From NCBI GenBank assembly GCA_013396995.1, contig VWZP01005668.1, positions 1,256,806-1,320,805 on the forward strand: 64,000 bases of DNA. The letters run 5' to 3'. Shown here piece by piece: positions 1-13,500 of the stretch (the first letter of the stretch is position 1; the number at the start of each line of letters is the position of its first letter). The notes beneath the pieces are model-generated. The model searched no databases, was not told the DNA's origin, and saw only the letters and a program-made list of their open reading frames with translations. This DNA comes from Dicaeum eximium. Taxonomy: Eukaryota; Chordata; Aves; Passeriformes; Dicaeidae. Made by a program: the position numbers and the translations under genes.

Positions 1-1605
1 AAAATCCTTTAGCTTGTGACCTGGAAGAAACTTGAAGCTATTACAGTAGCTTTGGATTGCCAGACTAGCAGGTTACTGCCAGGCATCACTGACTCTGCCC
101 TGCAATATTGTCTCAAGCTATTTGCATTGGCTCTGTGCTGCAGGGCAAGCTGTCACTTGGCCATTTCCACCAGTTTTTCTTCCCCAAAGAAGCAATGTAA
201 CCCTCAGCTCACAGCATTCACAAAGCACTGCTGTTTTCTGTTTAGGGGTGAGGGAGAGAGTTGAAAGCTTAGCCTGGTATTCTTCAGCCCTCACTATGCA
301 GAAGCACTTCACATGGTTAGCTCAGTGTCTGCCAACACAATGGCACACTGCACGAGAATGCTCCTTACTTCCAAAAATAACAAAGTAAGAACAAGGGAAA
401 AGCCTATATTTTATACAAAATAAAGCAAGCTTTAGTCTGTGATGTGCACTCCTGAGTGAACCCACAGAAGAACTTTCTTATGTCTCTCAAAACAAAAAAA
501 GTTAGAAATTATAGAAATATCAGATATAGGAAAGCTCAGAAGGGACCATGGGTGGTCCTTGGTGGTTAGACACCACAGGATTACTTAGTCAGAGAGCAAA
601 GCTCTGGAACAGAAACCAAACCTCTGTGGCAGATGAGAATGTTATAACAGCTATAGCAGTGGGGGATTACAAGAAGGACATTTGCATAGCCATGCCTTCA
701 AACTCAAGACCAATTGTAAAAGACCAAAAGCTACAACTATATCACAAGAAAATATTAGAAAATATTTAAGACATCAGAATGCAACTCAGATCACCCAACT
801 GTCCCTACTGACATAGTCACAGAGACAAAAAATTCCTCTGGAACTTGATTCTAACTTAATATACAGTCACTTAATACATAGTGCTTCAACAGGACAAATC
901 AAACAATTAATAGACACCATTAATTGTTTGATTTACCAAAAGGACAAGAGTAATCTCTACCCAAATCTTTAATGTGCTGCTGGTTCTATTTCTATAACTA
1001 CTTTTCACTTAACTTCCTTGCAAGCTCTTTTAATTTATTGGAGTGTTTTGTTTTTTTCTCTAAGCAAAGACTTACAGAAAACTTACAGAAACAAATTTAT
1101 TTGGAGAGAATTGCAGAGGTTTCCAATCCAGCCTCTTGGAGGAGGGCTAAATTCAAGGTTAGATTAAAAAATAAAAAGGTGTTTTGAAATTTTCTTAGGA
1201 CAGAGGTTCAACAAGGTCTCTACCTGGGTCTCTATCATAGGCTTCAAACGTGTTTTTGTTGAAATTCCTGCCATTTCTCTGGGTCCATCAGTTTAGCTTG
1301 GTGAGGTCCCTTTCCTCTGAAGGGCTGCCCTTCCCTGCTGGGGTTTAACATTAACCCATGGGGTGCCACTTGTGAAGGAGATAAGGCTCTCTTCCTGTCC
1401 CATTCTCCAGGTTTTCAGTGGATAAATTAAATATTATAGGCACTGTATCAACCCCATTAGGAACATTATTTGTAGCTCAGCACCACTCAGATTTTAAAGA
1501 GTAGCTTGTTGCTTTATATTAAAGTACTTCCACTCTTTGAAATTATGCACAGTTAAAGTGAGACATTTCAAAAATTGACATAATCCCAAATCCAGCAACA
1601 CAAGC
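1..1605. other. Gene-free AT-rich DNA
   Basis: No exon, RNA gene or recognisable transposon is visible. All open frames here are under 90 codons, overlap one another on both strands and look like chance. The only sharply defined structure is the perfect inverted repeat at 896-934, listed separately. A moderately GC-rich patch near 1200-1400 has no family resemblance that I can name. Confidence 0.6.
896..934. repeat. Perfect 16-bp inverted repeat (hairpin)
   Basis: AAATCAAACAATTAAT (896-911) is followed by the 7-base spacer AGACACC and then by its exact reverse complement ATTAATTGTTTGATTT (919-934). All 16 pairs match and pairing stops on both sides. Such a structure can form a cruciform in DNA or a hairpin in RNA. 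It is too short and AT-rich to call a microRNA precursor, and I see no flanking target duplication that would mark it as a small DNA transposon. Confidence 0.9.
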
Positions 1606-1609
1606 TGGT

Positions 1610-1800
1610 TTTCACCTACCCTGCAGTTCACCTATCTAGTCCATATCCCTCTTGGCAATAATCTGACTACAGGGCTGTTTTGTGATACCCTATCAAAAAC
1701 CTTACTGAAGCTTGTCTCTTGCTTCTATCACCCCCAAGATGTTACAGATGTTCTTGTTTGTGTTTCCTATAATCTATGATCACACTGTGTGTGCTCTCAG
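1610..1800 (-). mobile_element. Ancient CR1 LINE relic
   Basis: The plus strand resembles the antisense of the CR1 3' region. A run like CTAGTCCATAT..CCCTCTTGGCA is followed by a stretch equivalent to the CR1 antisense block 'tgtcaaaagccttactgaag', here TATCAAAAACCTTACTGAAG at about 1692-1711. Many substitutions and small gaps separate it from the CR1 pattern I know, so it is old. The element lies in minus orientation; its limits are approximate. The call rests on recalled CR1 sequence, not on an alignment. Confidence 0.45.
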
Positions 1801-4740
1801 GAATATTTATGTTGATCAGAATTCAAAAATACTTAATTTCAGAGTAAATGTAAAGTCTATAGTGGTAAATGCACCTACATCACCAAAAAGTTGATATCAG
1901 CACTAAAGGTGCTACAGAAAGAATAAAGCAGAACTATTCCCAAGAACACTAAGGGCTGCATATCTAAAGCTTAGATAGACAATGCTGCCAAAATAACCCT
2001 ACCTTTGACCTCTCTTCATCCAGCATGTGCCAAAAAACATTTCTTCTTTACCTTTTATTATGTAAAAGTAGAAAGTAAGCTTACTATGTAGCTGCCCAAA
2101 AGAATTACAATTTTTTGCTTCAGTCTTTGGTTGAACACTTTTGTTTTAAACAAGCTAGCCAGCATTATTTTCTGAGCAGAGCATCAACATGAAGCCTAAT
2201 GAGAAAGCCAAAAAAGACAACAACTTAAAAACATGATCAAAGAAACAAGAAAAAAAGCCAAGTCCCCCAACACACATATACGAAAAAAAACCCAGCAACT
2301 GCTGAGCATTTAGTCCAGGAGAATGTATTGAGGTGAGCCACGTCTCTGAATTTGTATCTAGCTGATATGGAAGAAGCATCATTTATAGGAGCTGTCAATT
2401 AAAACCAGGAGATGTAATGCAGTAAAAATTAACTCTTATGATACCATCACAGCATATGTTCCAAACTAGACGTCAGTGCTGTGGCATGAAGAAAGCTAGT
2501 TTCTCAGATAGATAAGAAAGGGTATTAAAACATCCCTTTATCCTTTATCCTTTAGGATATGGCAATAGTAGTAAAAATGCAGCATGGCAGAATGTGGGGA
2601 AGTTCTGATTCTTGACAGGAGTGTGAAGCATGTGTTGTGTATGTGCTCTGTATGGAAGTAGGGAATGCTCAGTGGAGCTCTGAATCCTCTCAGCAGCAGT
2701 CCAGACACTCTGTGAAATAAAAATCCAGACATCAGTCTGGCTGAAAGCATTGAAACCAAGCTAAAAACATATGTGACTACTTGTGTAGGTGACAAGAGAA
2801 ACTGGAATATAAAGTACTCTAGACAGTCAATAAACCTGTCTTACAAACTTCCCTTTGTCCTCGGGGAAAAAAACCTAACAACAAACCTCTCAAAATCATC
2901 CAAAAACTTAGCCTCAAGTGTAACTAAACATAAATGTCAAATATTTTAGAAAACACAAGGTTAGTGAGGTTTTTTGACTGCAAAAAGACTACATATTCAA
3001 AATAAGCAGAAAATAACCCAAGCTCTGCACAATATCCGTGCTTTCTGTCTGCTCCTGCAGTTAACACATTAAAGAATTTTTGGAGCATCACTAACATGTG
3101 TTCTGCAAACTGTGGCACAGGGCTTGGATGACCTATGGCAACTGTGACATCTAGCTTCTCAGTCTTGGAAAAATTTGCTTCCCTACATGATCTTGGAATG
3201 CTGAAACAACAGAATCCTTTATCACCATAAACATCCTGATATTAGATACCAATAAAAGTAGTTTTGCATGAAAATATTTTGCTACTGTTTGGCCAACTTT
3301 TTCCTTTTAATTATTCTTCCCCACAGCTTTCAATTGAAAATGCTATAAGACGGAAGGGAAAAGAGCAAGAAAATTGTATTTTTCATTATGTCAACAGGTA
3401 TCCTTAGTAAAGACTGTCATGATGTGCTGCTGAACAGCATTTGTGATAATTACAGTGCAAATAAATGGACTATTTTAAAGAAGCAGCTGATAATGTTTTC
3501 ATCATAATTGCCATGAGTGCCTTTTCAAAGGGAGATGATGCAAATATTCCACATTCACTAAATTACATTAATGCATGACTTACAAGCCAACATGAGATAC
3601 TTTCCACAAATAATAATGCATTTAAAGTTAAAAGAAGTTCTTCCAGTTTCTATAACAAAGAAAGGTCCTTGATGATCCCAGAATAAGGCTCAAAAAGATC
3701 TAGAAGGTTTTAAGCCAGAGCCTAGAAACTGCTGCAAAAACTTCACTCGTAGCAAATGAGAAGGAGCTCAGTGTGTGTTACCCTATAACTGAGGCTGCCA
3801 CCCCTTCAAGAGGAGCTGGGCTAGGGACACCTTAAACTGTACATGAGCTACTTTTAGCTGTGCTGGTCAATGCTTTTCCACATGTAAAGCAACCACCTCT
3901 TGACACAAACCTTTTTCTTTTCAAACTTAGAACTAGGTTTTTCTAAAAGAGGGTATCTTGAAAAATTCATGCACAAACTCATGGTGTTGTTAGTCACTGC
4001 TCTGCAGATGTTCCAGAGCTTGCCACATCACAGATAATGTGTCTCACCTGACAGTGAGGCAGAGCTGGGCTGACAGATTGAGGGCAGTCAGAAGGCAGCA
4101 AAGGTAATTATGATAGGCCATTACAAAAAAAATGAAGCAATAAAACCAACCTTGTGATGCATAGATCCTCAAACATCAACACAGTGCTAGAAGCTAAGGA
4201 ATATATTAGAATAAGGACAGTTAGAAAAGTAAATTGTTCCAGCTTTTGCCTCAGTTTACAAATTATTTTTTCTACCCTCATGGTGATATTCTTCGGGTGG
4301 TTTTTGTGCTAAATACCTAGTTCCAGAAATTTACCTGGCTGCTTCAAACTACCATGCCCAATCTTCTGAGACTTTCCATGCACCATGAGTGAGTTTGTGT
4401 GCCATGCTGTGAAAGCTCTGTTGTAATCACAAACCACTTTTTCCAGAGAAGGGAAACTGGCAAGGCACAAGCATTAGAGCTAAAAGAGTACTCTACAGAG
4501 CAGAGAGAGATTCCATGCACCAATTATACAGCAGCACACACATGGGAGAGGAAAAATCATCTCATCTGATTCCATGGATTCAATTCACTTTTAACACTGA
4601 TTTGTGTGTTCAGCTCTAGTGCAGATGAGAAACACCAAATATTGTGCTAGTCCAAGTATTGTATACTGGGTAACACCCAGTCTAAGCTGGCTTTAACTGT
4701 GAAAATTGTGTCAAACATCTCCTCTAATCTGATGTGCAAG
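1801..4740. other. Gene-free AT-rich DNA
   Basis: No gene or clear transposon is visible. It holds a short tandem repeat of CCTTTAT (three copies, 2535-2554). A stretch around 3460-3600 contains a perfect POU octamer ATGCAAAT (3538-3545) and several homeobox-type TAAT cores; it is described as a speculative regulatory candidate in the findings. Confidence 0.55.
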
Positions 4741-5668
4741 TCATAGAATCATAAAACCATAGAACCATAGAATCTGCTGAGTTGGAAGGGATCCATCAGA
4801 ATGGAGCCCTGCCCAAGAACCACACCATGGGCCTGAGAGCATTGTCCAAGTGCTTCTTGAACTCTTTCAGGCTTGGTGCTGTGACTGAGGAGCCTGTTCA
4901 GTGCTCAACCACCCTTGGGTAAAAAACCTTTTCCTGATATCCAAACTAAACCTCCCCTGACAGCTCCCTGTCATTCCCTTGAGTCCTGTCTCTGGTCATG
5001 AGAGTGAACAGATCAGTACCTGCTTCCCCACTGCCCCTCATGAGGATATTGAAAACCACAATGAGGTCTCCCTTCTGCCTTCTCTTTTCCAGACTGAACA
5101 AATCAAGTGACCTCAGCTTCTCCTTATTAGGATTCCCCTCCAGACCCTTCATCATCATCAATGTGGCCTTCCTTTGCACACTCCCCAATAGCTCAGTGTC
5201 TTTTTATATTGTGGTGCCCAAAATTGCCCCCAGGACTCAAAGTGAGGCTGCCTCAGTGCAGAGCAGAGCAGAGCAGAACAATCCCCTCCCTAGCCCTGAT
5301 GCCCCCTGGATATGGTTGACCCTCGATTGCCAGGGCACTGCTGGCTCATTTTCAACCAGGACCCCCAGGTCCCTTTCTGCAGCTGCTCTCCAGCCTCTTG
5401 TTCCTCGGTCTTTACACACATCTAGGCTTGCCTCATTCCAGGTGCAGAATCCAGCATTTTCCTTATTTGAACTTCATATGGTTGATGTCTCTCTGCAGGA
5501 CCTCTCTGCCCTCAAGGGAGTCCAAAGCTCCCCCCAGTTTAGTGACATTGACAAACTTCCTTCCTTAGTATTCGTTTGAGTCCTGTGTCCAAGCCATTAA
5601 TGAAGGTATTGAAGAGAACAGGGCTGGGGATGGAGCCCTGTGGAGCCCCACTAGGTCACCAGCCTGTA
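4741..5668 (-). mobile_element. CR1 LINE, 5'-truncated
   Basis: This is a 3' portion of a CR1 non-LTR retrotransposon inserted in minus orientation. The plus strand opens with tandem TCATAGAATC-like 8-mers (4741-4775), the reverse complement of the CR1 3' terminal repeats, followed by GTTGGAAGGGATC. It continues through the familiar CR1 3' untranslated region to GGAGCCCCACTAGGTCACCAGCC at about 5642-5664, where homology stops. About 0.93 kb remains of an element that is about 4.5 kb when complete, the usual 5' truncation from incomplete reverse transcription. A four-fold GCAGA-type repeat sits at 5261-5279. The 193-codon open frame on the plus strand (4998-5579) is antisense to the element and is not a gene. 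No poly(A) tail is expected, since CR1 lacks one. Confidence 0.93.
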
Positions 5669-6834
5669 AGCAAGTCCTTATATATTTCTTTATTAGGTGA
5701 ATTTACACTACATTTTATTTCAAATCAAGCAGCTAAGGCAAAAATGATGAGAACTATGAATGTAGTTGAGTTTTCACGTGAAAACTAGTCCAGAAATCAA
5801 GGGAATCAAATTTAGATTTACAAAGCTCCAGATAGATGGCTAGGTCCCTTTTGAGACCTTCAAAACAGTTGCCAGTATTGATGCTAAAATATTTTGGCAA
5901 TCAAAGAGCTGGTATTAGCTATTATTAAGTGCTACTGAGAGTGGAAGAAGTCTTAAGAATTCTTTCAAGAATGGGGTCTTATCTTTCCCCTGCTTGTATC
6001 TATAATCTTGTGGACAATATGCCAGATTTCTTTCTGATGGTTGCTAAAAACTGCTGGGAGCTCAGAAAGAACCTGATTTTTTCACTTAAAAAGTACTGGA
6101 GAGTTCCAACTGACCTCAGGCTCTATGCTGACATAATACAGTTTGTAGTTAACTGTCAAAATTTTTAGAGACTTGTATATATTTTTAAAATGTGTTTTAT
6201 GGCATAAGTGGTTAAATATATACATATTTATAGGAATACATGTGTGTATATAGCCTGGCTAGTCTATTACAGAATATATTGAACTAAAATTTTATGCTCA
6301 TATATTGACTTAGAAATGCATTCAAATTTTTCTTCAGACGTTACCTCCTCCAGATGTTATTTTATCTGACATTTTAAAATATAAGTGTAAGCTGTTTTTA
6401 AACTATCCCTCAACACAGTATGTTCAAACTCATCTTAATTAAAGCACTTTAAATAATTTATGTTTAAACAATCTGTGTTTTCTGGATTGAGGTAAAAGTT
6501 TTGTAAATCTTATCTGGGATAAGTTTTATTGCAACTTATCATGAGAACAAAGTGAGTTTCTAAAATAGTTTACTGTGGTGAGTTTATATGTTCTCCTTTA
6601 TTCATCTGGATTTTCGCTAGACAAATTACTTTTCTAGGGACCTAAAATAACTGTAAGACCCCATCCTCTCTTAGCACCCTATTTTCCCTCATGTATATCT
6701 CCAGCCTTACAGACAGAGCTTCCAATACTTTTATTCTAAACATAGCTTTTCAGATGTTTTCTCGAAGTGACTACTCAAATCAATAATATAATCCTGTCTA
6801 CACTATGGATACCAAACCATATTGATTGTTCAGC

Positions 6835-6943
6835 CTTTTTTTTATTTTGTTTTGTTTTGTGGGGCATTTTATTTGTTGGGGTTTTTGTTGTTGTTGTTTT
6901 TGGTTTTGTGGGGTCTTTTTGGTTAGGGGTTTTTTTTTTTTTT
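6835..6943. repeat. G/T-rich low-complexity tract
   Basis: Runs of T are broken by GTTTT, GTTG and GGGG words, for example TTGTTGTTGTTG at about 6885-6898 and T14 at about 6930-6943. It is low-complexity sequence that may descend from an old retroposon tail. The open frame through it (6767-7105) is a by-product of skewed composition. Confidence 0.8.
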
Positions 6944-7489
6944 CCTAAACACAATTTATATGTTAGTATGAGAACAGATGAAGGGCAGACTGGCTCCAGA
7001 CAGAGCTGGGCAGGGCAAAACCAGACACTTTACTGTGTTGGCTCCACACCAGCAGCATTGGTCATACCAGGAAGGAGCTCAGGGAGACTTGATGTCCTGG
7101 AGTGAATATCTCAGAAGTCAGAACTCTCTGTAATGGTGCCCAAACTGGGAGGATTTAATCCTGACTGTGGCATCACACCAGTAGAGTTCCCATGGCTCCA
7201 GCATCACAACTGGCTTATGTTAATCAAAGTCAACCAAAGGGAAATTCCCACCTTTGTCTCCCTTGTGCCAGCACGAGCACTCGTATGGCTGGGTGAGGAG
7301 CCAAAGCACTTCTAGATAGACAGAGACTGGACCAGGAAAACAACTTGTGGGTAAAAAAAATTAAATAAAATTAAAATAGAAAAGGAAAAAAAATGGGTTG
7401 TCCGAATTTCAGCTTTGCTTCCACAGCAGAGATAGAGGCAAAAGGAGGGATCAGACTGTGGTCAGCTTAGAACCAAGCTTTTGCTTATG

Positions 7490-7560
7490 AGACCTCATGC
7501 ATAGAGACCCATGCTCTGACTCAGAGAGACACATGCTCTGACAGAGACAAAGTCTCTGAC
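7490..7560. repeat. Imperfect tandem GAGACxxATGCTCTGAC repeat
   Basis: A unit of about 20-25 bases, roughly GAGACCCATGCTCTGACTCA, occurs about three times with changes (7490, 7505, 7526), then a degenerate copy ending GTCTCTGAC. It is a small minisatellite with no evident function. Confidence 0.6.
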
Positions 7561-10500
7561 TTTCCTGTGAGGAGAGAAAAATTTTCTCCCATTTTCCCAT
7601 ATATTACATGATTTCTTTTCTTCTACTATCAGCTATATGTGGCCTGTATGTGGAGACTTTTTAGGTAGAATTAAACACTGGACTGATCAGAAGAAAAACA
7701 ACATAAAATTGCTTTAACTGAGGCATTTAGGAAAAGAGTGAGAGTGGTCAGAAGCCAAGAGTTTGGTGAAGGCAGTCAGTAACCAGCCCAGAGAGCCAGA
7801 AGGATTAATTCCAGTTTTATATTTGGCTGTCATGTGCTAGGTTTGCTCAGATAAAGGAACCATTTCTATCTATAGCTGTGCTAGTCAGTATAACTGTGAT
7901 GTAGGAAGGGAAGTCAGGTTTCTTTTCCCAATGTAAATATAAGGTTATGGCAAAATTGTGTGATTCCCCAAATGGGTTGTTTCACACACTTGTATAAATC
8001 TAACTTTTGGTTTAAGAATGAAAGTTTTAACACATTTTCTCAGAATGGTTTCCAAAATGTAAGAAGATGGTGGGTTGGACAGATGTTGTAGGGGTTCCAA
8101 GTGAAACAAGTATGGAAATATTATCAACAATTACACAGTAAATAAAAAAATCCACAAATAACTTAATCGTGTTTGGATCACCTGAACTGATTTATCTTTT
8201 TCCTTTCTATAGGAGCTTAAAGATATATTTGTTTATTATTCCTCTTTCAAGTCCATAAATTACAGAGAAAGAAGTAAAATGTAACAAATTAAAAGGAAGA
8301 CTTTGTAGACAAATGCAGTTTTATACCGAAAGGCATTAATCAATGTCTTCCTTTCAATTTAGTGATAATATCTCTCCTTAAACAGTCCATTTACCTAAGT
8401 GAGTGGTTTTCATCCAAGGTGAGAGAACTGCCCAGAGACAAAATTCAAGATCTAATGAAATTAAGTGTATTCATGGACAACCTTTTTCTGACAGTTTGAA
8501 GTAGAAGATCAGAAGGTCACACAGCAGAGCAGAAGGTCGTGAAATGAAACCCAGAATCACCAAAGCCAACAAGGACAGAGATCCAGAGCTTCTTTTGCTG
8601 TGTTCAACCATGTCAAGCAGTGTAAGTAAGGGCTCAGACCCAATATATATGTGAAAGTGTAATCAGATTTCATAACATAATAAATAATTTCATGTTTTCA
8701 AAGAAGTAAAAAACCCAAACCAACAAAAGAAAACAACAGCAGAAAACTTTTCTACAGAAGTCTAAATCAGACTTTTCAAAAACATCTTCTTTTGAAATAC
8801 ACAATATAAAATAAAAAATAGATTATTAGAAACATTACCTTGAACCACCACTGCAAGTTTCTTAGATTTCTTGGACACTTATAAAAGTCAGTTTATCTCC
8901 ATTCCTTGGAAAGGAAAACAGAATGTCCAAAAGGCTGTTGGGCACTTGAAAGATGAGGTGTCATAACATGGTAAGGGACAAGATGAAAGCACATCTTTTG
9001 GTTTATTTTTATATGTATTCCTGACCTGCAACATAGAGCTTCAACATTTAAAAAAACTCATATTGAATTATCTGCTCACATGTGCCTGCTGGCCTCTCCA
9101 GAACATTTTCCCCTTTTCCGGCAAAATATAAACATTCCTGCATTCCTTCTGTAACCCAAAAAACATAATATGATATTGTCAGAAGCAAAACTTCTTATTT
9201 CAAATCACCATTCTAGATGAAATACACTGAAGCCAGTTGAGACCTGCCACAGAGCCAGCTGTGTTTACCAATTGACAATAAGACAAATTTACTGTGCAGA
9301 TTAACCACCCCAAAATGTGGTTTTCACCTTTCAAAAAAAAAAAAACCAAAAACTGTGTTTGATTTAAATTTGTGATTGCAATTTTTTTGAGTTTTAATTT
9401 TCTCCAGAGTACTGGAAGTAAGAGATAAGTTTTTTTTAGATAAATTAGATACAAGTTTTCTTAAACACATGAAAGTGTAACCTTCAGCAGCTTGATGGTT
9501 AAAGTAGCTTAACTTCAGTGCATACCATGCTAAAGGAGCAAATATCTTGAAGGCACCTTGGGGATTGAGTGGTTATATGATTTATTTTCTGAAGGACATT
9601 ACAGAGACTAGGAAATACTCAAGCAAACCATTGCAATTTTTAAAGCAGTATGCAATATATGTCATAGATGAATGAATAATCCTCTTATAGGAAATCAAGG
9701 GGACTGAGGTCTACTAATATTACTGCAACTGTCAAAAGTTTCCACTTTCAAATGTTAAAAAACAAAAAAGAGAAAGAGAAAAACCCAACAGGAAAAAAAG
9801 CCAAACAGGAGAGTGTTTTCTCAAGGCTTGTCTAATCAACATTTAATAATAGTGGAGATTTTAGCTCTCTTTTTGGTTAACTATTGATTTATGTTGCAAA
9901 TTACAGTTGCTGCTTGTTTAAATATTACTTTTGCAGGGACAGGGAAAGAAAATTTTGGGGAATGGCGTAATTCTGCAGACTTTACAGATCTTTAGATGCT
10001 GGTGGTTGAGCTGATTAATGCACATATCTGTAAGTTAAATTCTCTGAGGCTCTCTCCATGCTGGCTGAGACCAGAAAGTGTTGGAAATCTACTGAGAAGG
10101 TTTAAGATATCCAGCTCAAAAATCCAAGGTGCACTCACACTTGCCTAAGGATCTGAATAGAGTTATTTGAAACCAAGTTGCTGCCACCAATCTATTTGTA
10201 TTCAGAGGTACAGAATTTGCCAGCTTAGGATAAGCTTATTTATGAGACAGAGTCACACTGTGCTCTGTTCAGCCCAAACCACATGATAAGCAGAAGGGAT
10301 AGAGTTGTGGAGCTTTTTCTGTAATTTGTCCTCAGTCTGCTTTCACTTTGTGTGAGGTCTCATCACTTACAGCAATCAAGAAATATATTAACATTTCCAG
10401 TAGAATAAGGCAGCATGTGATTCTGGAATCTGATTATATTCCTGATGATTAAAGTAAAAGGAGTAGTTAAAATTCCAAATGATGCCAGGATCAGAATAAG

Positions 10501-13500
10501 GTTGAAAAGACTACACTACTACAAAGCAGGAGAAGGAAAAGCTAACATTATTTCAGTAGATAAAGCCATATGAATAATATAACAATTTATATTTTTTGGT
10601 AATTATTTCCTGACTTTAATGGCTTTATAAATGTTAAAGCAAAGTTATTTTCCTTTTCAAATAAGCTTTTGGAAAAGTTAAGAAACTGGTCTAGTTTATT
10701 TGACCTTATTCCCTTGTTGCACCAAAGGCTTTTAGAAGGCAAAGCCAATCTGATGGGAAGGTGGTACACCGGAATTTAGGAATATTTTCACACACTTAAA
10801 TGCCTTATTAATCATAGGTTATCTTATCAAGCACCATTCTCCTTTTGAGTCCAATTCAAGCTTAAGATACGACTGGCTCAGGAGCCATGAGAATCACAGT
10901 GTTCCTCCAGAAGCTGTACTGTTTGTTTGATTGAACCAGACCATTTCAAATTTCATTTGTATCTAGCTTTGTTCTGGCTACAAACATCCTGAGAATACTT
11001 TGAGCTCTCAGGCTAAAAGAATTACTGAAGTAAGATTATTTTTATTTCTTTCAAGTGTGTCCTACCTTATCCTGTGGTCAGATAAATCCAAAAAGACCAA
11101 TAAATTAACTAACCACGTGCTTTCTGGTGAAAGTTTGCCTTAACTTATTCACATTCAAAACCTTTTTTCACAGTCTCTTTCAACCCTTGATGACAATCTC
11201 TAAAACTGAAAGAAACCCATCACCCTGTTTGTAATTCCCTCAATCATTTAAAGGTGATGCTTACCTGTACTGTCAGGGCTTTAAAGAGAGACATGAATTT
11301 ATCTTAAACAAAAGATAAATTTGAGCATGAATTTATTGGTTGAAGCTTCCCACAGGGGTTGACTAGCATGTCATTTGTCTGAATACCTTTTCTAGGATGG
11401 GAAATATACAGGAACAAAGGAGCAGCTATAACTAATGCAGCTTGTCTTTAGACTGAATTTCAGACCTTGGTCTTTGCAATCAAAAAGTAATTCTACAAGC
11501 TCAGTTGCCAATTATGTTTCTTATTGGATTTTAAGATAGGATGCTTTGTGTGAATTAGTACTTGGCTGGAAGGTCAGGGTGCTACTCACTATGATTCACT
11601 CTCATTTTCAACAAGTGACATTGACCTGCTGAGAGATTGGTAATTCTAAGATTTATGCAAGGAATTTACTACTTCAGATGTTTTGGATTACAAAAAAAGA
11701 AAAACCCCAACTATTATATATTTAGGAAAATAAATCAGTGGTCATAACTATGTTCCTCATACATTCTGAAAACTTGTTCTGAATTTCTTTGGCTTTTTCC
11801 AGTGTGGTGGTGAGTTAATAGTGAAAGAAATCCTACACTTAATTCACTCACAAAAACCCCTGCCTAATGCAAATGTTTCAATCAAATGTTTGTATTTTGA
11901 CAAAAGGGTTCAAATTCAGCAATGATTTAACTTCACTATTTTCTTAGGTCTGTTTGCTGAATTAAATTACTAATTTAATTTACTAAGTAGCACAAGTAGT
12001 TACCATATAGCCAGATGCTGAAACCACTCCAGAATCTCATACCAGCAGACACTGAGATGCATATTCATTTTGGGACTGGTGCTGATCATTCTTGGCCCAG
12101 CTTCCATCCCTTTATTGTTGATGAAAAAAATGAATTATTCAGGTAGGTGCAATATTCAGGCTTTTATGCTGTATCAGCCCTCAGTGTTTTGAATTCCTTC
12201 CAACCACCAGTAGGGAAATAGATAAGGCATCCTCTTACATATGTAATGAAAATAAATTATCTTAGTTTCTTTTATTAATTTTTTTTCAACATATAATTTG
12301 CTGGAAGACAAAGTAAAAGATGACTGTTGTTTTTTAATGCAGTTGATAAAATTAGTTTCCTTTTAACAATTTGTTTTATATGTGAAATAATTTACATTTT
12401 TAATAAACACTTTTCCCTGCTTTCTTCACATTGCTGCTTCCAAGAGTGTTATTAGAGTTTGAGATTAGAGCAATTTACTGTAAAAGTTGGAGACAATTGA
12501 GTGAACATCTTCAGAAAGACAATCTGGGTCTATATTTATAATGAACTATGACATGTTATCAAGATAATGTGCAGCTGAGGGGAAATCTAAGATGCAGGCA
12601 GTATTGGCTTGAGGAATTGAAGGGTTCTGATGTAAGAAATATTATTGAAGCCCAGTGTATTGTAAACATATTTAACTTGAGAAAATACAGAAAAATTTTA
12701 CTTCAATACCAATGTCTCTTCCATACTAAAACAGTCTGGAACATAACAATATTTTATGGAGTTAGTTTAAGAGTAGAGAAGATTCAGCGTAAATTGGACA
12801 AAAATTACTTCTTTTTCCCTTCATTGTATTCCAGATATGTCCCTGGGAGGATGGCTCAGTGCCCCCTTTGGTCATTTGGCAGAAGCTAACCTGTTGTAGG
12901 TCGCAGAATGGACGTGTTAATGTGAGGAGCAGCAAAGTGAAGCAGTTTGTGAAGAAACAGTATTTCCAGAGAATGAGGGAAAACTAAGCTGACTAACTCA
13001 GACATACTTTGGTCAGCTCTTGCAGGTATGCAGACTGTCTAGCTGAGCCACCATTTTACTATAAATGCAAAATAAATAATGTCAAAGGATTAGATCAAAG
13101 ACTGCATAAAAGAAAATCTATAATGCAGCACTACTAGTCAAAACTAATTCTTTTGGTTCTGCCAAACCACCCTTCTTAGCTTGTGTCTGTTAGTAAATAC
13201 AAAATCTAAAACACAAGTCAGATGGCAGCAAAAACAAGCAAAATGCCCACACAGAAAGGATATACTGAGAATAACCAATTACACAATGGCTTGGTGGTTT
13301 GGGGTGACAGTATCTGAGTAGAGGGAGGGGATCATTTGGCCAGTTGGAAAGAAATGGAAAGGAAATTGAAAAACATGGAAGGGTTTAGAGATTAAAAAGA
13401 ATTAACAAAGTGTGGAAACTCCCTTGAGAAATATGTAGTTAAATGATGAAAGCTGTTGGATCAGACAACTTAAGTAGTCAGAGGATTAGTAGTTAAGGTA

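Noticed and set aside
4998..5579. 193-codon open frame, the longest in the window
   Set aside because: It lies wholly inside the CR1 at 4741-5668 and reads the antisense of its 3' untranslated region.
5929..6168. 79-codon open frame with hydrophobic segments
   Set aside because: No motif, no splice context and only modest length in AT-rich DNA.
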